A stretch of DNA of 64,000 nt from Haplomitrium mnioides. Its lineage: Eukaryota; Marchantiophyta; Haplomitriopsida; Calobryales. The notes beneath the pieces are model-generated. The model saw only the letters and a program-made list of their open reading frames with translations, had not been told where the DNA came from and searched no databases. Below are positions 52,233 through 63,100 of this stretch, in pieces (within the stretch, counting starts at the first letter, position 1; every line of letters starts with the position of its first letter). The position numbers and the translations under genes are program-made. Location: the NCBI GenBank assembly GCA_049999725.1, contig JBNGIS010020207.1:20743-84742 (forward strand). The letters run 5' to 3'.

Positions 52233-53897
52233 GTGTGCATCTTCCAAAATACATTAAGAGCTCAAAAAAATGCTTGTGCCTCTAAAAAATATGACATAAA
52301 GAATGCTTGTATATGAGCGGCGGGAACATGCTTGAAATTCTAGAGAAACTCAATGATTAGAACAAAATGAGTAGAAAAAAAAAATCATCTCAATTAAGAA
52401 AAGAGCACTCCAAATCTACATTGAAAGAACTTGGAGCAATACAAAAGAGCAAAAAAATAGAGTCAAAGGCTTGTTGAAGAAGGAGTCTACAAATGCCACC
52501 ATAAATCTATGAAAGAGTAAAGAAACTCAAAGAATGATAGTTGAAGCATATTTTTCAATAAGCATAATCTATGTGTTCTGTAAGAGACATTGAAGAACGT
52601 CACCAAGTAGCATAAAACTGCAACGCTCCAAATCCCATACAACCTATACCAAATGTTAAACTTCTTCATAGATAAGAATAGCTATAGCCATCGAATGGTC
52701 AGATGACTCTAAATGTTCTAATGGTACATATGCACATGCTCTTTTAGATCACATAAAAAAAAAAGATATGATGATATAGGCTATTGTGCTTAAAAATCTG
52801 AGTTGATAAGGCTGATGCCACGGCTCCCTAAAGATGACTTGCATCTTGGGAGGCAGCGCTCAATTTCTGAAATGTGTATGCTTACAAGGCCTCAATTGTG
52901 GCATGAAATATATACAATTATCAACTGAAGTAGCTATTGCAAAAGTGTAGTCAAACATTCAATGTCGAATTGTAGAATGGTCATGTTTATAACTACTGAT
53001 GGTATGCATATATGAAGAGGAAAAATTGGCATATTTATGAAGTAGACCACTATCTATCTATGTGTGGAGTGTTGTTAGTATGCTGATAAACATTTTTGAT
53101 AAGTGTTTATATCCACGTCAAAATGCAATAGATTGGGAGAATATTTATATCAATTGTAAACTTGACATTCTCTGATCCAGTTACAATCTCACTTGTATTG
53201 AATGTTCGAATATGCAAAGCTCAATCAAGGAAAATGGTGACAAAAAATGAACAATTTAGAATGCTTTGCATTCAGACCTGGAAAAAAGAAAAGCGAAATC
53301 TAAAAAATGACTTATGGAGAAATATGCTTCAACAAAAGATGGAAGAAAGCAACACAATACAAACTTGCAATACTCAATAAAAAGAAATGACAAAAAAGAA
53401 TGTGCAATTAAGAATGTTTTGCATTCATAGTTGTGTCAACAAAATTGCATCCAAAGAATGCTTGTGTCATACAAAATACAATAACAAAAACTAAAAGAGT
53501 ATAAAAAAAGCTTGGAAAATTAACCTCGAGGAAAGAGCTTTATGAACATATGTGGGAAGAACCTAGAGTGATATAAAGGAGCCAGAAATAGAGGCAAAAG
53601 CTCATTGAAGAGGAAATCCATGGACAAGAAAATCAACAAAAATAGCATCACGCAACAGAAAACAAGTATACTAAAATTTTGGATGAGTAACAATGATGCA
53701 TTAAAGAATATTGAATGGTGGATTCTCCTGCAATGTGCACCTCCCAAAAAACATTAATATGCCTCTAAATAATACGGCGTGAGGAATTCTAACAAACAAA
53801 TGCTATTCGAATAACTTGGAAATGTGCTAGTCTAACCTTAATAACATGCCAAAATAGTTATCCATCATTGTTTCACCATCTAGAAAATAGGATTATT
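52233..53897. other. Unassigned repeat-like region
   Basis: 1.66 kb with no coding domain. Two parts resemble each other: 52233-52490 and about 53440-53660 share AATGCTTGTG-type and GCAAAAGCTCATTGAAGA-type stretches. 53225-53270 and 53385-53435 share a motif ending AATGCTTTGCATTCA. It may be an old, internally repetitive non-autonomous element or flanking genomic DNA. Around 53690-53760 is a paralogue of the site used by H. Confidence 0.45.
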
Positions 53898-54335
53898 TGT
53901 GACACCTCTTGCTATTGGGACCAAATCTGCAATTCAAATTTTTTTATATAAGTAGATAAGAACTTGTATTCTTATTAAAAGGTTGTCTTTCAATGTTGCA
54001 TGAGCCAAACGAGAGCTAAGATACTGCAATTCTGGGAGAGACATGGCTTCCTTGTCTTTTAATGTTGTATAAACCGTGTGAGAGATCAGATATTGCAGTT
54101 TTTGGAGAGACGTGGATTCCTTTCGAGCAAAAGTGTGTTGGTTGAGATATCAAAAAATATCACAACATTGAGTTTCTTGAAGACACATTCAAGAAAATCA
54201 CATCTAAATATCCAAGATTTCTATTTTGGAGCATCCATGGTAGCTTTGATTATTGTTGAGAAATTTGGTATGAGAATTGAAGGTATCTATGGTATCCTCG
54301 TAGTGTTGAAGATTTGTGGAAAAGCTCTACCAAAG
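53898..54335 (+). repeat. Element J left LTR-like segment and leader start
   Basis: It begins TGTGACACC and has a TATATAAG box near 53944. It aligns with B 1847-2160, for example the block around GGAGAGACGTGGATTCCTT and CATCCATGG. A block of about 95 bp containing AATGTTG and GGAGAGACATGG is duplicated in tandem (about 53980-54070 and 54055-54125). Confidence 0.65.
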
Positions 54336-54680
54336 TGTAATAGTACAAGCATAAGGTTGTGCCATTTATAAGAAAATAGAGAGGAGTGAAGGAAGTGGTA
54401 GAGAGTCACTTTTAGGGTTGAAATTAGAAGTGACTTCTAAGTGAAGAAAGAGGGATGACACCCTCTTCTCTTGTATAAATAAAAGGGCTTCTTAGCCCCA
54501 CTTCTCATTCTGAAGTTCCTCTTAAATCACTTGGGTTCTTTGGTTGCTTGGCTTTTGCTTGCACTCTTTGTCTTAGCTTGGACCTTGAGTTGCTTGTGGT
54601 TGAGAACTCTATTAGAGTTCACTTTGAGTTCTTACTCATTTAGATTTGGTTGTTGAATTCTTTTACATTGGTATCAGAGC
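54336..54680 (+). repeat. Element I 5' LTR and PBS
   Basis: 332 bp, TGTAATAGTACAAG to TTTTACA, with only one U3 repeat unit. PBS TGGTATCAGAGC is a perfect initiator tRNA-Met complement. Confidence 0.93.
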
Positions 54681-54706
54681 TACGGTTTTTTTTGGTGGTG
54701 AGTTAC

Positions 54707-55729
54707 ATGGAGAATCAAGAGGCAATGGTTCAAGCAATGGAACAATGGCTTGAACATCTTTTATACCTTTTGGAAGGAAGAATGGAAGAAAGAGCATATT
54801 TTTGAGAAGAAGTTAGTTATGGGCAATTTTCGTCACCAAAAGCATATGATGGGAGGATGGTTTGTGGTGCATTTGAGAACTTCATATTCGATTATGAGCA
54901 ATATTTTGAAGCTACAAACATTAGAGAAGATGGTCGACAAATTCTATTTGTAGTAAGTCAATTAGAAGGAGTTGGAAACACTTGGTGGAGATATCAAGTA
55001 GAACTAGCACACTATGGATTTGATGCTCCTATTGTTTCTTAGTGTGAGTTCAAAGAAGCATTGATTTCAAGATTAATGGTTGTAAATACTTCAAAAGTAT
55101 CAAGAGATAGATTGGCCAGGTTGAAGAAACTTGGTATAGTGAGAAGCTATGTTGCACAATTTTATGATACAATTATGAAAATTCTGGATATAAGAGAAGA
55201 AGAAGCACTAGACCACTTTGTTCGGGGGTTGGAGCCTTGCATAAGAATAGAAGTTACTATGCGACAGCCAGCTCAATTAGAAAAAGCAATGCATATGGTT
55301 GAGAGGCATTACTCATTACTTATTGCTTTAGAAGTTAGGTCGCGTCCTCAACTATTCGAACAATATACTCAAAACTTTGCAAGCGCTAGTGGAATTAAAA
55401 TTTTGACAAGAATTCAAGGTACTTTGTTCCATCTTGATGGTATGATTGAAGAGAAATCTTGTAGAATGTTGGTGGATAGCGGGAGCTTTGAAAATTTTAT
55501 GTCACTACGTTTTGCTAAGATAATCAGAAAAAAATTTAGACCTATCAACATGAGTGTTGTAACTATGGCCGATGGCCAAAAGCATGATGTGCTTTGCTCT
55601 CAAAAGCCACTTCTTTTAAGGATTGGAAAAGAGTATGTAGAATCTATGCAATTTGTTATTGCTTCTGTACAATATAACATCATTTTAGGGTTGCTTTGGC
55701 TTGAAGATCAATCCGCTCAATTTGATTGA
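54707..55729 (+). pseudogene. Element I gag and protease
   Basis: Gag starts at ATG 54707 (M-E-N-Q-E-A-M-V) and is interrupted early. From 55061 a 222-codon frame holds the C-terminal capsid part (A-R-L-K-K-L-G, Y-V-A-Q-F-Y, L-D-H-F-V-R-G-L) and the whole protease, with D-S-G at 55475-55483 and I-I-L-G-L-L-W-L near its end. There is no zinc knuckle between capsid and protease, so this copy has lost that part; the junction F-A-S-A-S-G-I-K follows the capsid directly. It ends at TGA 55727-55729. Confidence 0.85.
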
Positions 55730-57180
55730 GCAAAGCAACAAATTAAAGTTACCTTACAAGGTAAGAAATTTCTTTTGAGGTGTTTGACAATGTTGGTGAA
55801 GAAGCCTAAATCAGTTCAGCATGTTAATTTAGTGGCGCAAGAAATGCATGTCTTTGCTATTTGGATCAAGCCTATCATGGATTTGAGTAAGGAGGAAGGA
55901 AACGTACGCCTACCTCAATGATAGATGATATTTTGAAAGAGTTTGCGAATGCATTTATGAAGGATTTGCCAAAGAAGTTGCCAAATAATCGAGGAATCCC
56001 TTTTCCAATTGAGTTGATATTGGGAAGTACTCTTTATAATGGACCTATATATCGGTTATCACCACAATAACTAGAGGAGCTTCAAAAGACATTGATAGAT
56101 CTTCTTGAGAAGGATTTCATTCAATATAGTACTTCGTCTTAGGGAGCTCCGGTATTCTATGTACCAAAGAAAGATGGTGGATTTTGTCTTTGTATAGATT
56201 ATCGAGGACTAAACAATCAAACAATGAAAAATGTCTATTCTCTACCTCGTATTGATGATTTTCCAGATCAATTGAGTGGTGTGCAATTCTTTTCTAAGTT
56301 GGATCTTTGAAGTAGCTATTGGCAAATTCCTATCAAGCCAAGTGATGTACCAAAAACAACTTTTGAGTGGAAGGTTTTACATTTGGTCTTACTAATGCTT
56401 CGACAATATTCATGGATCAAATGTGTCAAGTTTTTTTTATGGGTTATTGAATAAGTTAGTGTTGGTGTTTTTGGATGATATTCTTATCTTTAGTAAAATT
56501 GAAGTTGAACATCCTACTAATATCAAGGAAGTATTACAAAGACTATACAATTGGAAGTTTTATTGCAAGAAGTCTAAGTGTGAGCTTTGGAAGCAAGAGG
56601 TGATTTACCTATAGCACAAAGTGTCTGTGGATGGCATCAAGATGGAGGATAGCAAGTTCTTTTCAAAAATTCATCCATTACTATGTTCATATTGCTGCAT
56701 CGCTTACAAATTTGCTAGGTAGGGAGGCAAAGTTTCAGTGGACGACAAAGAGCAAAAGGCATTTCAACAACTAAAAGATCCAGTGTCTTTTTGTTCATTT
56801 CTACAGCCATATGGCCCAAAGACAAGTTATATAGTTGATTTTGATGCCTCTAATTTTGCTCTTGGGGCAGTGTTACAATAAGTGTTTCAAGATGCACTCC
56901 ATCCGATTGCTTTCATGTCACGTTGACTAAATGCGGTAGAGAGGAATTATTCTACAAGAGATAGAGAGCAGCTAACGATGGTTTATGCTACCAAGGAAAG
57001 CAAGTACTTATGCGCATCGATCACAAGCCTTTGCTCCAATCAATTTATTTGGAAAATATGACAAGTTGTCATCATCAATGGGAAGATCAACTACAACTTT
57101 TTGATATCAAATTGGAATACAAGTTAGGAAGGTTCCACACCATTTTTGATGCATTGTAACGGAGGCCAGATCATCGACTA
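55730..57180 (+). pseudogene. pol: Element I reverse transcriptase and RNase H
   Basis: RT runs from about 56080 ([20 protein letters not shown]) through the catalytic F-L-D-D at 56468-56479. Compared with A it has lost about 20 bp near 56365 and about 90 bp near 56650 in the thumb. RNase H at 56810-57170 keeps V-D-F-D-A-S-N-F-A-L-G-A-V and the R-D-R-E-Q-L-T-M-V-Y block. Stops are scattered. Confidence 0.82.
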
Positions 57181-58690
57181 AATATATTGGAGGTTGCAAA
57201 TGTTAGCATATTACATCTTGATGAAGCAACCAATGATGGTTTTTGACAAAAGCTACTGGAAGATATCTTTTTCAATCTTATTAAGACACATTTGGCGGTC
57301 AAAGATAGTGAGTTTCATAACTTTTCTATTTGGGATGCTATTCTCTATCAATAGTATCAAATATATGTTCCACATGATGATGCGCTTTCAATGGCTCGTT
57401 TACAAGAAGCGCATAACATTCCAATCTCTCGACATCTTGGGGTAAACAAGACTATGGAGTTGCTTCAACGCACTTGGTGGTGGCTAAACCAAGCTCGAGA
57501 TGTTTGTAGTTTTGTTCGTTCTTGTGAAAGTTGTCAGTGAAACAAGGCTTTAAATCAAAAACCAGCTGGCCTTCTTCAACTATTACTAATTCCTACTACT
57601 AGTTGGAAACATGTAGGTTTATTTCTTGTCACTTCGCTTCCAACCACGCCTTGTAGGTTTACAACCATTATGGTGTTTGTAGATAAGCTAAGCAAACAAA
57701 TTCATCTAGCACTGATGGTGGATACGGTGGATGCTCCATGATTGGTAAAGATTTACTTTGATACAGTTTTCTATTATCATGGAATGCCAAAGGTATTAAT
57801 ATTTGATAGAGATCCACAATTTACTCGGAAGTTTTGGCGAACATTGCTCACACTTTTGGGTGCCAAACTATCTATGTCTACAGCTTATCATCTTCAAATA
57901 GATGAGCAAATTGAACGCATAGTGCAAGATATGCTTTGAGCATTCATCACATGAGTTAGAATAGTTTCTTACCGGCTGTGGAGTTTGCATACAACAACTC
58001 CAAACAAGCAAATACTGGATTTTCTACTTTCTTCATTAATTCAAACCAACATCCTCTTGTTCTCGATAGTTTGCTCACTACTTTTTCTTTCAATGTTCCA
58101 AGTCTTTCTACATTTTGTCTCATTTATCTTCCTCTTTGCAAAATGCACGAAACCATCTTCTTATTGCTCGAAATCGGCAAAAACAATATCCTGATAAACA
58201 TCGTCTTGATTTCTCTTATGTTTTAGGTGACAAAGTTATGCTTTCTATTCACGATTTTCTTTTGTCTTTAGACACTCAAGTCCGCAAGTTAAATCCAGCT
58301 TGGATTGGTTATTTCTCAAATTCTCAAATTATTTCTCCCGTTGCGTACAAACTTGTTCTTCTCTTCCATTTAAAGATTCATCTAGTATTCCATGTCTTCA
58401 AACTTAAACCTTTTGTTTCTAATCCTTCTTCTTTGCCAAACCATATACAAATTCCTCCTCTGGCTATTGTTTTTTATGATCATGAAGAATTTGAAGTGGA
58501 CGGCATTTTAGCTAAACGAGTTATCAAGCGAGAATGGTATCGACAAGTTCAATACAAGGTTTTGTAGAAAGGCTATCCACTTTATGATGCTACTTGAGAA
58601 CCTTCTTCAGCTCTTGAGAATGCTCAAGAGGCAATTCAAATATTCGAAAGTTGTGGCAACGATGAGGACCTCACCGATTAGAAGACGAAG
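57181..58690 (+). pseudogene. pol: Element I integrase and chromodomain
   Basis: The zinc domain is near 57410-57540 (H-L-G-V-N-K-T, C-E-S-C), with the core following. Motifs F-D-R-D-P-Q-F (second Asp) and Q-I-E-R-I-V (Glu region) are in 57742-57939. Past a frame break, A-Y-N-N-S-K-Q-A-N-T-G-F-S follows. The 58115-58567 frame has the integrase C-terminus (L-K-I-H-L-V-F-H-V-F) and the chromodomain start (F-E-V-D-G-I-L). The chromodomain continues with TAG and TGA stops to TAG 58678-58680. Confidence 0.83.
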
Positions 58691-58694
58691 ATTA

Positions 58695-59064
58695 TGTAAT
58701 AGTACAAGTATAAGGTTGTGCTATTTATAAGAAAATAGAGAGGAGTGAAGGAAGTGGTAGAGAGTCACTTTTAGAGTTGCGATAAGAATACTTGTTTTCG
58801 AAGTCACTTTTAAGGTTGAAATTAGAATTAACTTGTAAACGAAGAAAGAGGTATGATACCCTCTTCTCCTGTATAAATAGAAAGGTTTTTTAGCCCACTC
58901 CTCATTCTCGAGTTCTTCTCGAATCACTTGGTTTCTTTGGTTGTTTGGCTTTTGCTTGTATTCTTGATCTTAGCTTGGACCTTGAGTTGCTTTTGGTTGA
59001 AAAGCTCTATTAGAGTTCACTACAAGTTCTTATTCATTTGGATTTGGTACTTGAGTTTTTTACA
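58695..59064 (+). repeat. Element I 3' LTR
   Basis: 370 bp with two U3 repeat units against one in the 5' LTR; ends TTTTTACA. Confidence 0.9.
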
Positions 59065-61960
59065 TAAAAATTATTGTTATGTGAATAAAAATCTATAAAA
59101 ATGTTATGGTTTATTTGGTTACTCCAATTGGCCCGAAGAAAGTATTTTTGGTTTATTTGGTTCCTCCGGTTGGCTTGGAGAAAGTATTTTTGGTTAGTTT
59201 CGTTGTTGCAATTAAATTTTAAAGAAGTCAAAGTCAGCATCATGATTCTTATGGTGGCTCAAAGTAAAGAAACAAAAGTTTAAAGATTCTTCCAACTTTG
59301 CTTGCTGCTCAAGAACAAGCCTTGAAATTGTTACCAAGCTTTTTCATGGGATTTCTTGTATGCGTGCTTCTTCGAGCAAATTTTGTCATTGATTGAGGTA
59401 AAGAAGAAGTTGCCCATGGGACAACTCTGGCCCCGCACATTTTTAACTAGTAAGAAAAACAGGTTTTAGGGTTTTAGCATCTTGTCGAAGCAATGGTTGC
59501 TCGAAGTTCGTGGAAGAAAAAAACAATGATTTAGGGGTTTAATGCTTTCTTGGACAGATTTGGAGTCGAGGAGAATTCATCTTCAGATTTCTGCATCAAG
59601 AGCAGCTCTTCATCGAACGCATTTTGTCAAGCAGCAAAAACCCAAGTTCCCTTTTATTCATTCTCGGGTGTTGTTTCTTGGTCTGTAGCGTCGAGCAGAG
59701 GTCAAGCTGCAGGAGAACATTCGAAGGCAACATCTAGGCGTTAAGATACGGTAGAGAAGCATTTTATCAAGAAGACTTTTTAGATATTTGTTGCTCGAAA
59801 ATCGCAAACAAGCTGCGATTTTGAAGGAAGATTTAACTAGCAGCCCAAGCTGCTCTGGTTTTCGTAAAACAAAGGCTGCATAAGGCTTTGCAGATTTTTG
59901 CCAAGAAGGGCAAAGGATTTCTTGAATTTTGAGCAGAGATTGAGGAAGCATTTTGCCAAGGGAGAACTCGTCGAGCATATATTTTTCTTCGAGTAGTAGT
60001 CTGGATTGTTTTTGCAGAGGCGAATTGTCGAGAGACTACACCCTCATTTCAAGACGTTTTGTATCTCCTCTTTTTTGTTCTATGCTTTGTATTTTCCGGT
60101 CTACACGATATAGCATCGAGGAAGAAGAGACTCGTTGAGCATTAGTTCTGCATTATAATGTTATCTCAAACAGAAAGAGAAGCCGATTATTTTGGAAAAT
60201 ACAGCAACTGTGGCATTGAACGTCCCTTGTGGTTTCCTGGAGCTAAGAGGGCACACGTGAGGATTTACTAGCATTGCTGGAGTAAAACAATGAATTCATA
60301 AAAGAGGAAGCTTGTTGTGCACACACATGGGAATGCATTGAGGGTATTGGAAGGTCAAGGGTGAAATTGCATCAGTGACCACTTTCATTTTCATCTGGGA
60401 AGATCAGATTGTAGCTACCTATTTGGAGGTGCAGGTTAATGTTGAACTGGTTGAGATGAAGTTGAAACTTCGGAGCTCAACACGATGCATGTTTTATTTT
60501 TGCTAGAGAAGCATTTCTATGAAGCAAGAAAGGGTTCTAGTGAAGAGTGTTCTATTTTCTAGGCATAAGAATTGGTTCTGCTACCAAGAAAGGATTTCGT
60601 GAGCAGTAATTATTGACTTGCTGAAGTTTTGTAAGTAGCAAGGAGGTATTTCTTGAACAGCGGGTATTTCATGAGCTGCATAGGCATTTTGTGATCAGGA
60701 GATAACTTTCCAAACAGCGTCTGACTAGCAATGAGAAATACAGAGCCCTGCTCTGATACCTTTGTGAGGATATGGCAAAGCTATGAGAAGTACACGATAT
60801 CCAGAAGGGTTATGATCCTTTGAAGGAAAATTCACTAAGGATTTCATAAGGTAGTGACATCAAAAACCTCTATGGAGGGACAAGATTCTGCCAAGAAATG
60901 GGCTGATGTGAAGTAGAGTACTTTTTGGAAAATAAATAGATCTTGCCTGAAAAGAAAACTCAATTAAGGTCTTGTTAGGGAGAAAAACTTTGTATTTATG
61001 ATCAACAAATTACAGAGCGGCTCACTCTGTTTTGCAATGAGACTTGCTAAGGAAATTGTTCTTAAGCAGCAAAGTGTCACCAAGGAAGAAAAGTTGTATG
61101 ACTGCTTGCCTTGTTTGAGAGGTCGGTAGTGAAGGGACGTGATCTATAGTATGTTGGACCAGAAATTTCCATAGTGAATCTATGAACCAGACTTGGACAC
61201 GTGGAAGGTGAGGGACAAGAAAACCTGGTCCAACAAAGAAATCAAATCAAGGTTGAACCAGACCTTTTTGTTGAGTTGTACAAAGGTGGCTGTAAAAGTC
61301 ACTAGATCACTCCATGGGCATAGGCATATATGGAAGCCAAGATTTTCGTTGAATTGAGATAGAAATTTGGAAATTTGCTTGTTGACAAACCAAAAATCAG
61401 ATCTGGAAATTCATTGGTTGGAGATCAGAAGTGAATTTCAGATCTAAAAAATTGCACTATTCTAGTTGAAAGATACCATAACTATAGAGCTAGACTTGAG
61501 TTAAGCACAAAGAAAAAAATTGAAAATTGGTCAACTGTGCTCATGGGAAGACCAAAAGTGCTTTGTTTTAGTTGGATTTCAATTCTAATCCTAGGTTGAG
61601 AACTTTGACCAGTCAACTTTGGTTTGAAAGAGGAGTGTTCCATGTTAAGAGAAAAATAGCAAGTACTTTCGTGTCGATTTGTGCATGCCATGCAGCTTGT
61701 GGAGAAATGGCTGAGTGATAATACCGTAATCTGCAATTTGTTTGGGAGTTTCATTGTTGAGGGGGAGATTGACAAATTGTTAGAGCTTCAGTTGATTGAA
61801 GATCAACATATAGCCAATGAGCGGGAGATTGTAATATGGGTTGACTCGAAGTGGCACATAATTTCGGCCTACAGTAAGAACAATTGATCAGCTCATAAGT
61901 GACCATATGTCTGAAAAAAAGAGGAAACTCTTTCGAGAAATCACGTAAATTCCTCTTTAT
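59065..61960 (+). other. Element J leader, continued
   Basis: About 2.9 kb without a sustained frame. It shares TCGAGCA-type heptamers with the B leader. Just before gag it aligns with B 5130-5500, including GTTGAGAA and GTGATC-like stretches. A 42-bp tandem repeat occurs at 59110-59193. No other feature is seen. Confidence 0.6.
59110..59193 (+). repeat. 42-bp tandem repeat in the J leader
   Basis: Two copies, 59110-59151 and 59152-59193, share TTTATTTGGTT near the start and GAGAAAGTATTTTTGG-like ends. Confidence 0.88.
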
Positions 61961-63100
61961 CATGGGATATGGATACGATATATAGAGCTACAAAAGACCC
62001 AAGAAGATTCTCTGGTGCAGTGGGCACTATTGGATTGGATGATTTCATCCATGAGTTTGACATGTGGTGTGATCTACAAACACTACGGAATACCACTTTT
62101 TTTTACATATTTCATGGTATGGAATGGTTTTTTTTAGCACTTGAAAGAGCCACCAATGGATGACTATCATGAATTTCAACAAGCCTATTTGACTGAGATT
62201 GAAGTTTGAATCTCTATCACCTATGGTAGAATGGTGAGTACCTATTACTTTGCTACCCATATTGCATCTTCTCGTGGCACTAGTCATAGTATTGGTGCTT
62301 TAGGGATATGAGGTGCCTTTAGTACACTCGTTTCAATCAATGCAACAAAGAATAAAGGCATTCTAGTGTTTAGCCATGTGGTAGAAATTTTTGAGTTGTT
62401 GAGACAGAACTATCATGGAGTGAGGACTGACAGGTTGAAGAGTTTTCAAGAGTTCTAGTACAAGCGTGGAGAGAGTTTGAGAAAAGCATACATAAAGATG
62501 AGAAAGCTCATCAATGTCACAAAAAGAGTGATAAATGACCAAGTCGTCCAATTTTAGTATGCCATTATTGATAGAGATTTAAGGAGAAGAGTGAGGGATG
62601 CCACTCTTCTCACGGATTTTGATCCTTGTTTAGTCATTGTTACCACATTATCACGGCATATTAAACTCAATCTTGTAAATGAGAGAGTAGTCACTATTGG
62701 TTTTCAAAAAGAAATGTCAAAATTTGCATCTCCATCTACATTAGTTCCACATCACATTCTGTTCAACAGAAGAATCAAAAGGTCGGATGGCAGTTCAGTG
62801 GACAATCTAATGGATATGAAGCATTGCCTTCTTATGCTCACCAGTAGTCAAGTTTTTCGACTTGTGAGAAGATCACCTACATAAGCAGTGCTGAGAGTCA
62901 AAAAAAGCCAATAACATCATATTCAGGAGAAGCACGTGCTACCAACTAGTGATAATGTGACCATTGCGGAGTTATGAGTCACAACAAAGATAAATGCTTT
63001 TCTCTTCTCCTAGAACTATGACAAGGAGGAGCTCACACAAGTGAGCAAGACAAAGGCATGAGAGGTGGTCATGACCAAGGAGCAACACTAGTTGAAAGAG
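61890..63100 (+). pseudogene. gag: Element J gag
   Basis: Homologous to B gag: the frame 61969-62163 has R-F-S-G-A-V-G-T-I-G-L-D-D-F and M-W-C-D-L-Q-T-L-R. Later pieces (62400-62720) match the B capsid part, including R-R-R-V-R-D-A-T-L-L and L-V-N-E-R-V-V-T. The second zinc knuckle is intact at 62956-62997 (C-D-H-C-G-V-M-S-H-N-K-D-K-C); the first is degraded near 62855. Frequent stops and shifts. An ATG at about 61906 may mark the original start. Confidence 0.8.

Larger units (their letters stand above)
54336..59064 (+). mobile_element. Element I: Ty3/gypsy chromovirus (family alpha)
   Basis: A plus-strand alpha element (4729 bp) with LTRs 54336-54667 and 58695-59064 and PBS 54669-54680, inserted in the leader of J. 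Flanks CAAAG and TAAAA could be a mutated TSD. Gag and protease are the best preserved of the alpha family here; RT, RNase H and integrase have several small deletions and stops. Confidence 0.9.

Noticed and set aside
54331-59069. CAAAG/TAAAA as a certain target duplication of element I
   Set aside because: Only three of five bases match; it could be a mutated duplication but is not proof.
60751-60761. GCTCTGATACC as a minus-strand primer-binding site of another element
   Set aside because: No LTR terminus (TGT...) follows it and no minus-strand element is visible there; chance match in the J leader.
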